A DNA stretch of 64,000 nucleotides from NCBI GenBank assembly GCA_911728435.2, contig OU452202.1, positions 10,023,135 to 10,087,134 on the forward strand, given 5' to 3'. Position 1 is the stretch's first letter. Every line of letters starts with the position of its first letter. Below are positions 1 through 27,521 of the stretch, in pieces. The position numbers and the translations under genes are program-made. The notes below the pieces were generated by a model, which ran no database searches, had not been told where the DNA came from, and saw nothing but the letters and a program-made list of their open reading frames with translations. The DNA comes from Apoderus coryli. Lineage: Eukaryota > Arthropoda > Insecta > Coleoptera > Attelabidae.

Positions 1-1
1 T

Positions 2-433
2 TGTACAATCGACAGAAGATCATATACTGGCTATGTATTTAAGTATGCCAACGCAGCAATTAGTTGGGAAGCACGAAAGCAACGAACAGTCGCACTCTCA
101 ACCGCAGAAAGTGAATATATGGCATTAACTGATTCTGCAAAAGAAGCCCTTCATCTGAAAAAATTAGCGAATGATTTGGGTATTAATCAAGAAAAGATTA
201 TTATCTATAACGATAATCAAGCTGCAAAAATATTAGCTGTTAATCCAACAGTTAATTCAAAATCCAAACACATCGATATAAGACAACATTTTATCCGAGA
301 AACTTTTGAAAGTGGTAGTATAGAAATTATGTATCGGAGAACCGAAGATATGGAAGCTGATATATTTACTAAAGCTCTATCTGGACCGAAACATAAGTAT
401 TTAAGTTCGCTGTTAGGACTTCATCCACAGTGA
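2..433 (+). mobile_element. Ty1/copia retrotransposon, 3' end of pol (RNase H)
   Basis: The frame is open from the window edge to a TGA at 431-433 and reads as the C-terminal RNase H of a copia polyprotein. It has the family's SWEARKQRTVALSTAESEYMA-type block (residues about 22-40), then DNQAAK and the KSKHIDIRQHFIRE block near the end. These are the usual landmarks of copia RNase H. Integrase and reverse transcriptase would lie to the left, outside the window. A purine-rich tract follows at 441-449. The element appears to sit in an upstream intron of the aconitase gene, on the same strand. The visible part has no stop or frameshift. Confidence 0.9.
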
Positions 434-449
434 CGTTCGTGAGGAGGAG

Positions 450-863
450 TGTTGGAATATGGAATCACCCAATCCACTCACGTCACATTGTTACAAATAC
501 AATAATAGATTGTCAAATAAATTAATAGATTGTCAAGTTAGTTTTTTAAATAGTTCTCGTTAATAAAAGTTAATATCTAGTTTTATAGTTGTATATAATT
601 TGTAAAATATCCATAAACAAGTCTCTGCTGCATCAATCAGATATGAAGGCATTTTTGAAAATAAATTAGAACCTTCAAAAAGAATTAGAGAAAACACGCC
701 GTTTGTTTGCACGTGCCAGGGTAACGTCAGTTCGCTAAAATGCCAGTTATGTACATGTAAGCGTCATTGACAGATGATATATTTATGTTGAATATGCCAA
801 TATAAATACGAATCTCATTCCGACCCAAAAATATTTTTTTAGTGAATTACTTGGTTCATAATG
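450..863 (+). mobile_element. Probable 3' LTR of the copia element
   Basis: A polypurine tract (441-449) is followed at once by TGTTGGAATATGG, a typical copia LTR start. The right edge is inferred: the sequence just before 867 looks like an LTR end, but the terminal CA is not clear and another small element begins at 867. No second LTR is present in the window to compare, so the boundary is approximate. Confidence 0.5.
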
Positions 864-866
864 TGT

Positions 867-962
867 TGTTGGAAATTTGTTTCGCACTACCCTGCTTTCC
901 CCAGGCAGGCCGTTTCGTTGATCCACAACTCATCAGTGGTGATCGGCAGGCAGTGTGACCCA
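867..962 (-). repeat. Hammerhead-bearing inverted-repeat element, copy 1 (right end lost)
   Basis: This is a member of the family also found at 22815-22921 and 42566-42672. It starts with TGTTGGAAATTT and keeps the middle block that, on the minus strand, reads CUGAUGA, a GUUG/CAAC helix and GAA. The terminal AAATTTCCAACA is missing, replaced by a T-run after 962. In the predicted helix III the cleavage triplet expected as GUC is GCC, so this copy should not self-cleave. It directly abuts the proposed copia LTR end. Confidence 0.75.
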
Positions 963-1852
963 TTTTTTTTTGTTTTCTATAAACATATATGCGATGTTTG
1001 TTAAATATTTCTTCAAATAAAATATTTTTCTAAACTTATCGACCACGTAGAACCCTGGTAAATAGCTTTGTTAAAATACCCTTTTTGAGATGACTGCTCC
1101 TTCGTCACTAGTGTAAAGTACGCATTTATTAGATATAGACTGTGAATCACATCCCCCGGCTTATCGCTGATTCAGTAAAAACGTTTGTGATATATGTGGG
1201 CATGACTAGCGACATAAGAAAACAGAATACATCTAGCTCTTGTACGATACGTTTGATATTTATTTGTTACGATTGTTTGATATTAAAAATTATCAAATAC
1301 TTATAAGTTGTTCAGTTTTCATTTTTAAAATTAGGTAGTTTACACTAGGTAGAAAATCTTCCTTTGCCTTTCAGGTTCCTTATGATCAATTTCCAATACT
1401 TCGCCAACTTCCGGATTCTGCTGATGAAGTTCATAAACTTTACCCGCAAAAACTCAAAATCAAAACAACAAGTCATAAAATAAACAAAATATAATATAGA
1501 TATATCCGGCCAATATCAACTTGTAACTATTTAATTTTCGTAAAAATCCAGAAGCCACTCATTTAATATTCTCGGAAATTTTTTGACTCTGTTTTGTTCT
1601 AATATCTTGATTCTCGTTAAGAATTAAATAAATGTTTTTTCCAAAGTAATCGATACTAAGAATATTAATCTAAATGAAACTGAATAAACAACTCATACTC
1701 TAAATAAAAAAATGATATAAACTCCAAAGCAGACGCTAAAATAAACTTGAACTGTGTTAGCGATAAGGGTATAATAAATTTAAATCTAGGCATCAAATTT
1801 TTATGGAGCAGACACATTTTTATTTCCTAAATTAAATTATTGTTTCTCATAG
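963..1852. other. Aconitase intron sequence, no supported gene
   Basis: AT-rich sequence between the copia/hammerhead insertions and the first visible aconitase exon. It contains a short minus-strand open stretch around 1365-1445 that I could not match to any family. No aconitase exon was found here. The exons for roughly the first 165-170 residues must lie left of the window. Confidence 0.5.
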
Positions 1853-11016
<9,164 letters not shown>

Positions 11017-11408
11017 AAAACCATCTGCTCAAGAATTTTTATAACTGTTCAATATTATAAGCCGTAATTGTAGTTTTTACAAAATTTAGACTGAATCAAT
11101 AAAAAATAATTAAGCCTTCAAATTCAGTGCACTACAAACTAGAATAGTAGACTTTTTTAACTTATTTTTTTGTTGTTGTAATTTTATCTATTGTAAATAA
11201 AACCATACTACATACAAATTATTGTCATGATTTTTTCTTATACGAATTTTTCCGACAATAAAAATTTACTATTGTTAATTGTTCGTTATTCTTGAAACCT
11301 AAATGAAAGACAAAATATTGTAGCTTACTTTAATAATAAACGGATCTACACATACACATTTGCAAATAATAATTTTACTATTATTTAAAAAATACTTTTA
11401 ATCTCACA

Positions 11409-18077
<6,669 letters not shown>

Positions 18078-18660
18078 AATGAACACCAAATACGACCACG
18101 ACACTTGAACAAAAACTACCGGGTTAGATATTAACAATCTATTAATGACTTTAGCACACAGCACAGCTAATACACAATGTTAGCTGTGACTTTAGTTTTT
18201 AGTTAACTATAATTCTTTACTTATAAAATGTAAAATGGCGTCGCATTTCGCTTTATTTTTTTCTATGACAATTGACAAGTGACAAGTTTGATATACACTA
18301 CAGTTGCTAGTTGGGCCAATGAACTAGTTAGCAGTACAAAAGCAGAGAACAACTTGTTCTCTGACAAAAGATCGATTCACCTAAGTGAACTCAAAAATTT
18401 GTTAGTCATTTTTACAAAGATTCAATCCCAATCATGAATCCCTACGATCTAATTTAGGCCCGGTATTGTAAACATGTTTGAAGTTAACTTTAATTTTAAC
18501 AGTCATGGTTAACTTTAGCCATTGTCTTTATAAACTTTTTAAAGACAATGCTTTAGCTTTAAAATGTCGTTTTATAAATGTCTCATTTCTAAAAATACAA
18601 TGCAGAGAAGAAGAAGGAATTATAAACATAACCTATAATTCGTCAATAACCTAAAATTAG
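18078..18660. other. Upstream region of U2af50
   Basis: 5' flank of U2af50 up to the THAP element. It must hold the promoter and 5' UTR, but I see no distinctive core-promoter motif that I could defend. The segment around 18470-18560 contains a short imperfect palindrome of AAAGACAATG type. Confidence 0.4.
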
Positions 18661-20304
18661 CCGGGGCGGGTCACAGAAATCTTATATTATATATATATAT
18701 ACTCTAGAATGATAATCCCGTAGTACAAAAATGTAACCAAAAGTGTAGAGCTGTCCATAATGCGCATGATCACCAGTCACTTATGTTTCAACAGGACCGG
18801 CTTTGATTAAATGTAATATTACTGTTATAGGTATATTTAAAATTAAATTTTACCATTTGGTAATTCAAATAAAAAAATGGAATAAAGGAATTTAAGAAAT
18901 AAAAAATTACATTAAATATATAAATACTTTATTGTCTAACAGGTACAACCCAATAATAATAAATCTAAGCAGAAACGAGAAATAAGTAAAAATTCTAATA
19001 TTGGAAAGTATCGTAAGGACTTGAGCATTCTAATTATTTATTTTATTATTATATAATATTTGTTTGTTTATACAACCACCTTAGGCCTTACCTCTCTACA
19101 GCCTTCAAAGAAGGGGTGCAAGAAACAGTGATTTCACGAATATTTTCCGTGTCCATGTAAACCACTTCCATATCATCCGTACTACTCGCAATAGTATTTT
19201 GTGACAAAACATGGTTGGTACAACATGTATTCTCAGCAATTTCATGGAGGGTTCTATAATTAAGTATATTCCAGTTTAACAACAGAATTCAAACGAACTT
19301 TGTATACCTACACAACGTAGGAAATATATTCTTGACATACACATCATGCATTTTTGACAGACTGCTTTTAAGTAACCAGTGTCTTGATATCAAACGATTA
19401 AGAATTTAACTTCCACTCTCATTTACATAATCTCTTCTTTTCAACAAAAGTTTGGGAACTGCATCGGGTACGAGGGTGATCCTCTTGCCATCTTCTCTAC
19501 AAATGATATCTTCTGCAGCGAAATGCTTACTGCATATGACATTTCCATCACATACATTTTCTGTACTAGGATCCCAATGCCCGCATCCAAACATCATGTC
19601 TTTTTTTTGTCAAGCTAAAAATGAGTATCATGTCAATGGTATCATATTGACTCAAACTGAGACTGTTAGAAACCCGAAACAATAACTTACTGAAAATATT
19701 TAATACCAGGAATGAGGCCTTCATTTTTACACCACAACACTATACACCTCATTGTTTGTTAAATAAACGAACTAAAACCAAAATATCAAATATTAAAAAC
19801 AATTTTAATCACAAATAGGTATATCTATCAACAATTAAAATATACCACGAATAAAATCATAACTCAATTATAAAACCTATCTGAATTGATGTGAAGCCGA
19901 CTCTGACAGATATTCCCACTACGAGAAACGTCATTTGCGAAAACAGACGCTGTTGCGAAATCTCCTAAATTTAATAAGATTTGGAAAAAAATGTTTCGTT
20001 CATATTGCTGAAAACTAAACAGTATGCAATTTTACCGATAACATTTAATTATTTGATTTTGTCAAGCAGTTTCGTATGACGCAACATATGGATTTATTTA
20101 TAAAACAGATATGTCGCATAAATTCTGTAAGGCGAACGACAAAATAGTTTTAAATATGGCAGCTCTGTACTGAAAATAAGTTACTGAGGAGCATGCGTAG
20201 TTCGTAAAAACTCAGCATACCCGTTACACTTTTTGGTATTCGGCTGGATTTAATTAGCATTCTAGAGTACATATATAATACAAGATTTCTATGGGCTCAC
20301 CCGA
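18661..20304. mobile_element. Inverted-repeat element carrying a THAP-domain gene
   Basis: The left end (18661-18720) and the right end (about 20245-20304) are reverse complements: both contain CATAGAAATCTT or CACAGAAATCTT, then TATTATATAT and ACTCTAGAATG, over about 60 bp with small indels. Weaker similarity continues inward. Between them on the minus strand is a broken THAP gene. P-element transposases begin with a THAP domain, so a degenerate P-like element is one reading; a host THAP gene caught between repeats is another. A TAAAATTA block lies next to the left end and 11 bp beyond the right end, not a clean duplication. Confidence 0.55.
19092..19752 (-). pseudogene. THAP-type zinc-finger protein, frameshifted
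   Basis: Minus-strand exons 19691-19752, about 19440-19614 and 19092-19253 are separated by GT-AG introns. Exon 1 gives MRCIVLWCKNEGLIPGIKYF, with the first cysteine pair; exon 2 continues KKRHDVWMRALG, then shifts by one base near 19575, and resumes ENVCDGNVICSKHF...ITLVPDAVPKLL. Together these are a C2CH THAP domain: C-x4-C, the WMRAL helix, C-x2-H and the AVPxL end motif. The single frameshift breaks the frame inside the domain. A third exon (EITVSCTPSLKAVER) has no recognisable domain. No transposase catalytic part is visible. Confidence 0.7.
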
Positions 20305-21323
20305 GTAAAATAATAAAATTAACTGATTGATGCCTAAGTTGCAAAGGCAAAAAAAAACCTAATATTTTTCGCTCGGTTTCGTTCAGTGTTGTTCCTGTCA
20401 GTAAATTGTACTGAAATCAGTACAATAATGACCAATTTGTCAGTACAATAGCTAATAATTTCAGTACCATTTGATTAGGTTTAAAATTGTTTTGCTTTCT
20501 GTCAATTTTAAGGCAACTAACCTAACGAACCACCTAATCTGGCCGAATAGCCTGGAAGTTAAGGCCATATTCTCGGGTCATACGGTAATTATTATCTTCA
20601 GTGTATAAACAAAACAGACGTACACAGCAACGTCACATCTCACGTGATGACCTGCGTGGTATCATACTTTGTATGTTTATACCTTTCCTAGTCAAAGTTT
20701 CATACCATGGCTATTCGCAAGGAAGTACCGCACAAATACCGTGTCCGTGTCCCACTATTCAAATAGCGTTACGATAATTTCTGCGCATGCAGCCTAGATA
20801 TCAACCGGAAACTTAACGTCACGCTATTGTAACGTGAGTTGTGCAAAAATTTTAAAAATAATAATTAGTAATTAATAATTGAATTGTTTTTATTCGAATA
20901 AAACACATGAACTTTAGTAAATAAATAAACAAGAACTCACTAATGTCAGCTCTATAATATTGTCATTGTCTTTATAAAGACAATATATCGTCAAATATTG
21001 ATTCCTTCTGAGTATTTTATCACGATATCTAATATATATCTTGCATTATGCATGATTCATAATAAAATACACGAAAAAATTAAAATTATACCATTTATGT
21101 TTATAAGTGTTTATAAAGAAAATGATTATGCATCAAATAAAACTAGTTTCTGGCTAAATATCCCTGTGGTGAAGATCCAGAAAAAAAGAAATACAAACAC
21201 CATTGTCTTTATAAAGCAACCCTAAGCTTGCCATTCCTGTCACTGTCATCTGTCAATCTCAATTTATTTTGATTTTATTTTATTCAATTTCAATTTTATA
21301 ATATTCATAAACAATTCAAGATC
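20305..21323. other. Intergenic, upstream of vimar
   Basis: AT-rich spacer between the THAP element and vimar. It holds repeated CAGTACAAT/GTACTGA stretches near 20400-20470 and presumably the vimar promoter near its right end. I see no gene. Confidence 0.4.
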
Positions 21324-24300
21324 ATGAAATTTGAAAATATTTTTTTAGCGATTAACGCATCAACTGAATCTAACAATTACCAAGATTTGTCTAACAATTT
21401 AAAAGAACTGCTTAAAGAGTGTGCTAATGTTAAGATATCCGACCCAAACTCATTAAAAAAGTCTTTAAAAGTAGACAATATTGATATACAAACACTTGCA
21501 TCAGAAATAATTGCGGAATTGGCAAAAGATGAAACCAACAGAAATAAACTTACAGATGAGGAAATTATATCTCAACTTATGGCTTTGTTAGTATGTAGCA
21601 ATGAAAAGTTAACATTTTCAGTTATACGTGCTTTAGGGAATCTTGGTTATGAAAATGTTGAAGCTTGCAATATTATTGATAAAATTGGACTCTCTAACAT
21701 TGCTGAAGTATTGAGAAAAGACAGTGAACGAGCAGATAATTCTATAACAACTAAAACCTGCGGTTTATTGGTTAATCTTTTATGTACACATGACGACCTG
21801 CCAAAAGAGGCTTTGAAGTGTGATATATTAAATACATTGGAAACGTTGTTTGAGAAATATCAAACGGAACTATTAAAAAACGAAACGTTAATCACATTTC
21901 TATTGTCTATTTTAAATTATTTGTGTGATTATTTAGATGAGCAGAATTATAATTTTTCTTATCAATTAGCCAAGATTTTAATCAATATTTTTAAGCATTC
22001 CGAAAATGTTGAAATATCAGTACAGTGTCTAGAAATATTTCATGGCCAATCAGAAAAGGAGGATGTACAATTTCTGTTAGCAAATGAAGGGGTTTGTGAA
22101 TTGTTATTTGATCTTATCAACAAGTACAAGTAAGAATTCGTTTTATATTGGTCAATAGGTTTTTTTGCACAGTGACAAAGCCCGCTGTATTGTCTAGAAT
22201 ATAGAGGGCTTTGGCAGTGATTAAAATTTGAATGGAATTTAGAAAACCCCAGTCGCAATCACAAAATGTTCTAAACTTAAAGGTTGACAATTTAATTGAT
22301 AATATACTTAGGTATAAAATTAAGGTATTTGTATTGAATGTTACTGGAAATCAAAATGTTAAATCTTGGAAATACGTTTGGCTTTTGATTTTTAAATATA
22401 TTTTATGGATGCGACTGTTACCTATAGGCTATAAGCAAAGATTAGTAAATTAATCTTTGCTATAAGTATAGAAACTCAAATTCTTGAGGACCATATGAAC
22501 TTGTATCTTTGAACATTTTTCTCTCTTTTAAGAGACAGAGCTAGTGATGTTGATAGCCGATCGGTTTTAAAAATGGCATGTGATCTGATTGTTATCGTTT
22601 TAACTGGAGATCATTATATGACTTTACTATACGATAACGGAAATGGACAAACATACAAAAATATGCAAACTTGGCTTGATTCAGATGATTCTGATCTTCT
22701 GAGTACCGGCATATTGGCATTAGGTAACGTTTTTTTTTTAAATTAATTGTAATATGTTACAACTATTTTTTTTAATAAATTGCTTGTTACATAATGTAAC
22801 AAGATTCTAAGTTTTGTTGGAAATTTGTTTCACACTACCATCCTTTGACCAGACGGTCCGTTTCGTTGATCCACAACTCATCAGTGGTGACCGGCAGGCA
22901 GTGTGACCGAAATTTCCAACATTTACGGAGGTCTTACACGAGTTGAAAGACAACAAGATGTTTTTGGCGACATCTAGTGCGAGCAGGCAATATTTTTTTC
23001 ATTGTTTCTTTAAATATAACAACTACCAAGAATTTTTGATAAAGTTGAATAGCATGAGTTAAGCATAAAAGGAGTAAAAACACGTTGATATAAAACATCA
23101 AACCACGTCTCCAAACCCGGTCTCCACATTTTCCATTCGATTACCTTAATTTAGTAATAAATTAAATAAAAAATTTTAGGAAATTTTGCTAGAAAAGACA
23201 CACATTGTATTCAAATGGTACAGAGCGGTATTGCTAAAAAATTAATCAACATTTTATCCAAATATAATCACAGTACAGAGATTCCCGATATAAAAATCCA
23301 ACATGCACTATTAAGTACATTAAAGAACTTGGTTATACCGAAAGAGAACAAGAAACAAGTGTTAGATGAAAATTTGCTGGAAGTGATTTATCCCATGATC
23401 AAAATTGAGAGTTATTTAGTAGCGTTTAAGTTATTAGGCACTTTCAGAATGGTAATTGATAGCCAGGAGAAAGCAGCAGCTGAACTACTATCGAAAAAAG
23501 AATTTCTTGAACGACTGGTGTATTGGTGCTACCATTCGGATCATTTAGGCGTAAGGTGAGAAAATTATAGCATATTGCAAATTGACTGTAATGTTCGAGA
23601 AATTTCAGTTTCACTAAATATTAATTCCTCGTACAAAATTTAAAACAAAATAAACAAATTATATAGCACCTACCGGTTAGTAAGTGATTGTCTTATCCTA
23701 CAGGTTTTCGTTAAATTGTGTGCCACATACTTTCTAAAGGTTGATTAGTTTCTAAGACTATCCTCTAGTTTAGAATTATGAAAGCGTTTTGGTACGAAAT
23801 TCAACAATTAATGAAATTCCACGCATGGGACCATGGCCATTGAAGACATATATGTGCTTTGTACAAAGGCAGGCAGGGAGGAAAGCACTTATTAGTGGTG
23901 TATAAAAATGCAACTAAACGAACATGTGCATGTCATGATTAGTACTCACACCCAAAAACTCATTCATCTAAATTGTCTTCTGGTGCCCCTCCAAATGTAA
24001 TGTAGACCGCAAACATTTTGAAAATAATCATCAAATAGATAAGCCTTGCTTTTGATGTGCCCAGTGAAACTGACAGAGGCCCTTATTAACAATTAAATTG
24101 TGCAAAATCGATTGGGCAGATCAGATTCACATTTTGGTTTTCACTAGGCTGAATACAATGTTATAATCCTCCTCGGTAATATTTTTTCTGTGAATCAGAT
24201 TCTCATTTTCTATACCTAATTATAGTTGATTTTATTAAATGGGTCTAATCGATATTAGTTTACAAAGAACAAATTATTTTGAATGAAGTGTGGAGGTATA

Positions 24301-24828
24301 GAAGGGAGGCCAAATCTATTTAACTGTAGTTTGAATTAAATAATTACAAATTTGTGATATTTTAGGGGTGAAGTGCCCAGACTCATCTCTTGGTTAGTGA
24401 AATACTGTCATTCAGAAACTCCTATGGAGATTATGGTATCCGTAAAAGGCTGCATAAAATGTGTCGTTGAAATGATTTCATCAAATTATGCAGTTATGCA
24501 AAATGAATCATTTCTTTCACTCTACATTTTGGGCACAACATTCGGCACCAACAATAGTGCAATTTTGGAAGAATACTACGAGCAAATTGTCGACGCAGAT
24601 ATTGGAAAAAACTTAAATTTCGTTTTAAATAAATATGGTGACAAATGGGACAGTCATACTATTGAAAATTTGTTAAAACTTGTGGAGTTGTTAACAAAGT
24701 CTAGCATCATTATCAGTCATCTAGTATCAGCGAATATCAACGAAGTTCTAGTAAAATTAATAACAAATCCAAATGCTTTAAATTTTATAGAGAGAGTAAA
24801 TTCTTTGATAACGAAAGTTACATGTTAA
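21324..24828 (+). CDS. vimar: Armadillo-repeat GDP dissociation stimulator (vimar / RAP1GDS1)
   Basis: SmgGDS-family armadillo protein that acts on small GTPases of the Ras/Rho/Rap type and on mitochondrial shape (Miro) in flies; cytosolic. Four exons: 21324-22129, 22533-22723, 23180-23555, 24366-24828, in phase, 611 residues against about 607 in human RAP1GDS1. Armadillo units are visible as VIRALGNLGYENVEA, GILALGNFARKDTHC, KIQHALLSTLKNLVIP and FKLLGTFRMVIDSQEKAAAELL; the last two closely track the human protein. No signal peptide or membrane segment. The N-terminal part is more divergent than the C-terminal half. Intron 2 contains a hammerhead-bearing element in antisense (22815-22921). 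Start chosen as the first ATG with continuous homology. Confidence 0.9.
22815..22921 (-). repeat. Hammerhead-bearing inverted-repeat element, copy 2 (complete)
   Basis: 107 bp in vimar intron 2. It starts TGTTGGAAATTT and ends AAATTTCCAACA; the outer 25 bp of each side pair with four mismatches. On the minus strand (22846-22890) it contains CUGAUGA, helix II GUUG/CAAC with loop UGGAU, GAA, helix III ACG/CGU with a 3-nt loop and GUC at the cleavage site. Helix I is ACCA/UGGU, then one C-C mismatch. It lies antisense to vimar, so vimar transcripts would not carry the active strand. No clear target duplication. Confidence 0.85.
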
Positions 24829-26679
24829 TTGAACACGGATTTTAACACAAGTTTTTAGCATTAGATATTTTTATGAATTTCCCAGCACCTTTATTCAATA
24901 TAACGAATTTTTGCATCTCACAAATAGTAGGTATATTGTAGTTTTGTCCAAACATATTCATTAATATACATCAATATTTTTATAGATAGGCATTTTCATT
25001 TATTGTTACATTCTTATATATATAATAATGTTTATTAGGATCTTCTCATAATACAATGGCGAGCAATAAAATAAACACTTCACGTGACACTAGTGTTGTG
25101 GTTCTTGCAAAATTTTTTAGTTGTTAAGAAAATAACCGCGGTATGCAGAATATCCAATATGGTTCCAATATGGTTCTTTATATAATGGAAATTTTTCTTT
25201 GAAATATTTTTTTATTTCTTGTCATGCACAACGTTTCGGCTTATTCGCCTTCTTCAGGTACATTTTTTTTAAAATTTCAATCTAGATTTAATTTAAAAAA
25301 GGAATTAGTTACAGAACATTCAGTGTAAAAAGGTAATATTAACATAACAACATACAATAATTACAGATATGTATTTATAATTATTTTTTTGTTTTTATTT
25401 TTTTTTTTTACCTTACCAACATCGCATATACGTGTATATAAATTAATATAATTTTTTTAATGTAATTAAATTATAATTTCAGACACCTGATGAATTCAAC
25501 AATCAGTTGACGAAACGTTGTGTTGTATAAATATGTTATAAAATAAAAACCCAAGTTTTTATTTTTGTCCTGCAATATATATTTCTATGTGAACCTATAC
25601 CCTAAGAAATATTAAAAAAAAAAATTCAAATACAACAGTCGTTAAAACAATATTAACTCTTATTGTTCAGTTTTGCAATATATTTGGGTTTTGATACTTT
25701 ATTTTTCATTACAATGTATATTAAATAACGTAGTACATTGTATTGTTCCGGATTTGTATAATTCTTTAAAAATAAAACACATTTGCTGCCAACCGTACAA
25801 TACTAAATAACAACGTGAAATGTACGTCTATTTTTTCCAAGCACTACTTTATTGGTTTAAGGGATGACGTTCAACTGTTTTTATATCAGTGAATGTATAT
25901 GAAATTTTGACTCGCCACTGTAGTTGTTAAAATTCAATAAAATTAGACTTAGATTGCCTTTCTGCGCGTGTGGAAAATTTTTACGAAGCATTTACCCGTA
26001 GAAGTATTTTATTGTTATTAAGAAAACAAACGAAGCTTTAATAGCCTTTAAGAATTTTTAACATTTGAAATTATATTTATATAAATTATTATTCACAGTT
26101 GTCTGTATAGTGCCATATTTTATTAAGTATATTAATAAAACGAATAAATTATATGTAAAGGCTTTTTATTTATAATCATAATTTACAAATTAATATTACA
26201 TTTTAAGTTTTTTTATTTGTTATATTATGAGCACCTTGTTTGACATTGAGTAGCATATTAAAGTCTGGTTGGTCATGCCTAAAGTTAGTCATGTTGCTCG
26301 AGTGAATGTTGTGGTTCAACCCAAAAGTTACTATGTCGTACCAAACAAATTAAATGGATGGAATATTCATAAAAAAATCGATATCACCGATTCAAGTAGT
26401 GTTATAGACTTAATCCGCAGATTGACCCTCACTATCGACCAATCAGGAAATCTGTTAACAAGCACAATTTGGACGAAATTCTCATTTTGGCTTCATATCG
26501 AATTATTTTAAATGTGTCATTTACAAAATTAACACAACTGCATGCATATTGCATATTAATAATAGAGAATATATGGAATATCTTTGCTGGAAAAACAGTC
26601 ATACAAGTTTATTTCAACGTTAAAAACTAATTTATTTAACTTAAATCGATATGTCTCTAGCGGATTGTACATATTAATT
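24829..26679. other. 3' flank of vimar and intergenic DNA
   Basis: Begins with the vimar 3' UTR (candidate AATAAA near 25066). Contains repeat-like stretches with GAAACGTTGTG motifs on opposite strands (25231-25257 minus; around 25505 plus), reminiscent of Penelope-type terminal repeats. The 80-codon open stretch near 26269-26511 has no recognisable family and is probably chance. Confidence 0.4.
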
Positions 26680-27160
26680 TTATGTCATACGCGCATTCAT
26701 CGTATATTTAAGTAAATTCGAGTCCTGCATTAACCGTGTTAATCTATTAAAAGACCTGTCGGAGTAGGACAATGCTTGCTCAATCATGCTTCTTAACCCC
26801 ACAGGCCGCTCTGCAACTCCTTTATTAATAAGTTAATAACCATTTGTGCCGGTTGACAGTTTCTGCTATTCGTGTTCCACGTCAGCGCACACTGCATTAA
26901 ACTCTCTTTTTGATCATTGCGCAACTCTTTTATCGTTTCACTGAGCCCAGTGTTACCTTTTCGTATAACGCCTTGTATGATTTTTAAAGTTTTTAATGAC
27001 AATTTTAGAGTTTTTAAAAATTCATCGTTTTGTATGTAGTTACTCAATTTTTGTTCTTCTATTGTAAGTTCTTCCTTTTCTTTCTGCCGCTGAATTTTAC
27101 GTTCTTCAGTCTCATCTTTCCACTTTATAAGGAAGGAGTCGCTACCACCTGTCACGATAC
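26680..27160 (-). pseudogene. Orphan last exon of TBL3/UTP13 (WD40, SSU processome), broken
   Basis: After a good 3' splice site (acceptor at 27161-27162) the minus strand reads the end of a WD40 repeat, IVTGGSDSFLIKWKDETEE, then the Utp13 C-terminal domain: QNDEFLKTLKLSLK, IRKGNTGLSETIKELRNDQKESLMQ and TWNTNSRNCQPAQMVINLL. The frame then breaks; in another frame it resumes with RPVGLRSMIEQALSYSDRSF and ends at a stop at 26680-26682. About six residues are also missing around SLKTLKIIQ compared with the family. No WD40 exons are visible upstream (to the right). It is most likely a decayed partial duplicate; a sequencing error in a real terminal exon is possible. Confidence 0.75.
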
Positions 27161-27187
27161 CTAGAAAAACAATGTATCTGAAAATAT

Positions 27188-27517
27188 TGTAACGAACAAG
27201 AATATGTACACCCCTTGGCAACACCGCTACACGTCTCAAGCTAGTTGTGTCGACCGCTATGATACTAGATGGACATACGTGCGCCAGAATGTTCGACTTG
27301 GAAGTGTTCGAGAAAGAGGGCAAATCATATATAAAGCCAACGTAACAGTGAATAATTGAGAACAGTGTTGTGACATATAATAGTGAAAATAAATATACTT
27401 AGTCAATTTAGTTCGTTAATGTTATTAGTTTCTTTAAGTGTTTATTCTAAGTGTAAATAAAGTAGTTTTAATTAAAGCTCATTATTATTTCACACTACGA
27501 ATATTATAAACGTTACA
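27188..27517 (+). mobile_element. Solo LTR, gypsy-type
   Basis: 330 bp, begins TGTAACG and ends CGTTACA, with a perfect 4-bp target duplication ATAT (27184-27187, 27518-27521). It contains a TATAAAG box near 27332 and AATAAAG near 27458, giving plus orientation. No internal element remains, so it is the product of LTR-LTR recombination. It sits 27 bp upstream of the orphan TBL3 exon. Confidence 0.85.
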
Positions 27518-27521
27518 ATAT

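Noticed and set aside
1365..1445. Minus-strand open stretch left of the aconitase exons
   Set aside because: Does not match aconitase on either strand or any protein I know; too short to call.
19452..19685. Plus-strand open frame over the THAP region
   Set aside because: Antisense shadow of the THAP exons, which have splice sites and domain residues on the minus strand.
26269..26511. 80-codon open stretch downstream of vimar
   Set aside because: No family resemblance, no splice context, biased AT composition; likely chance.
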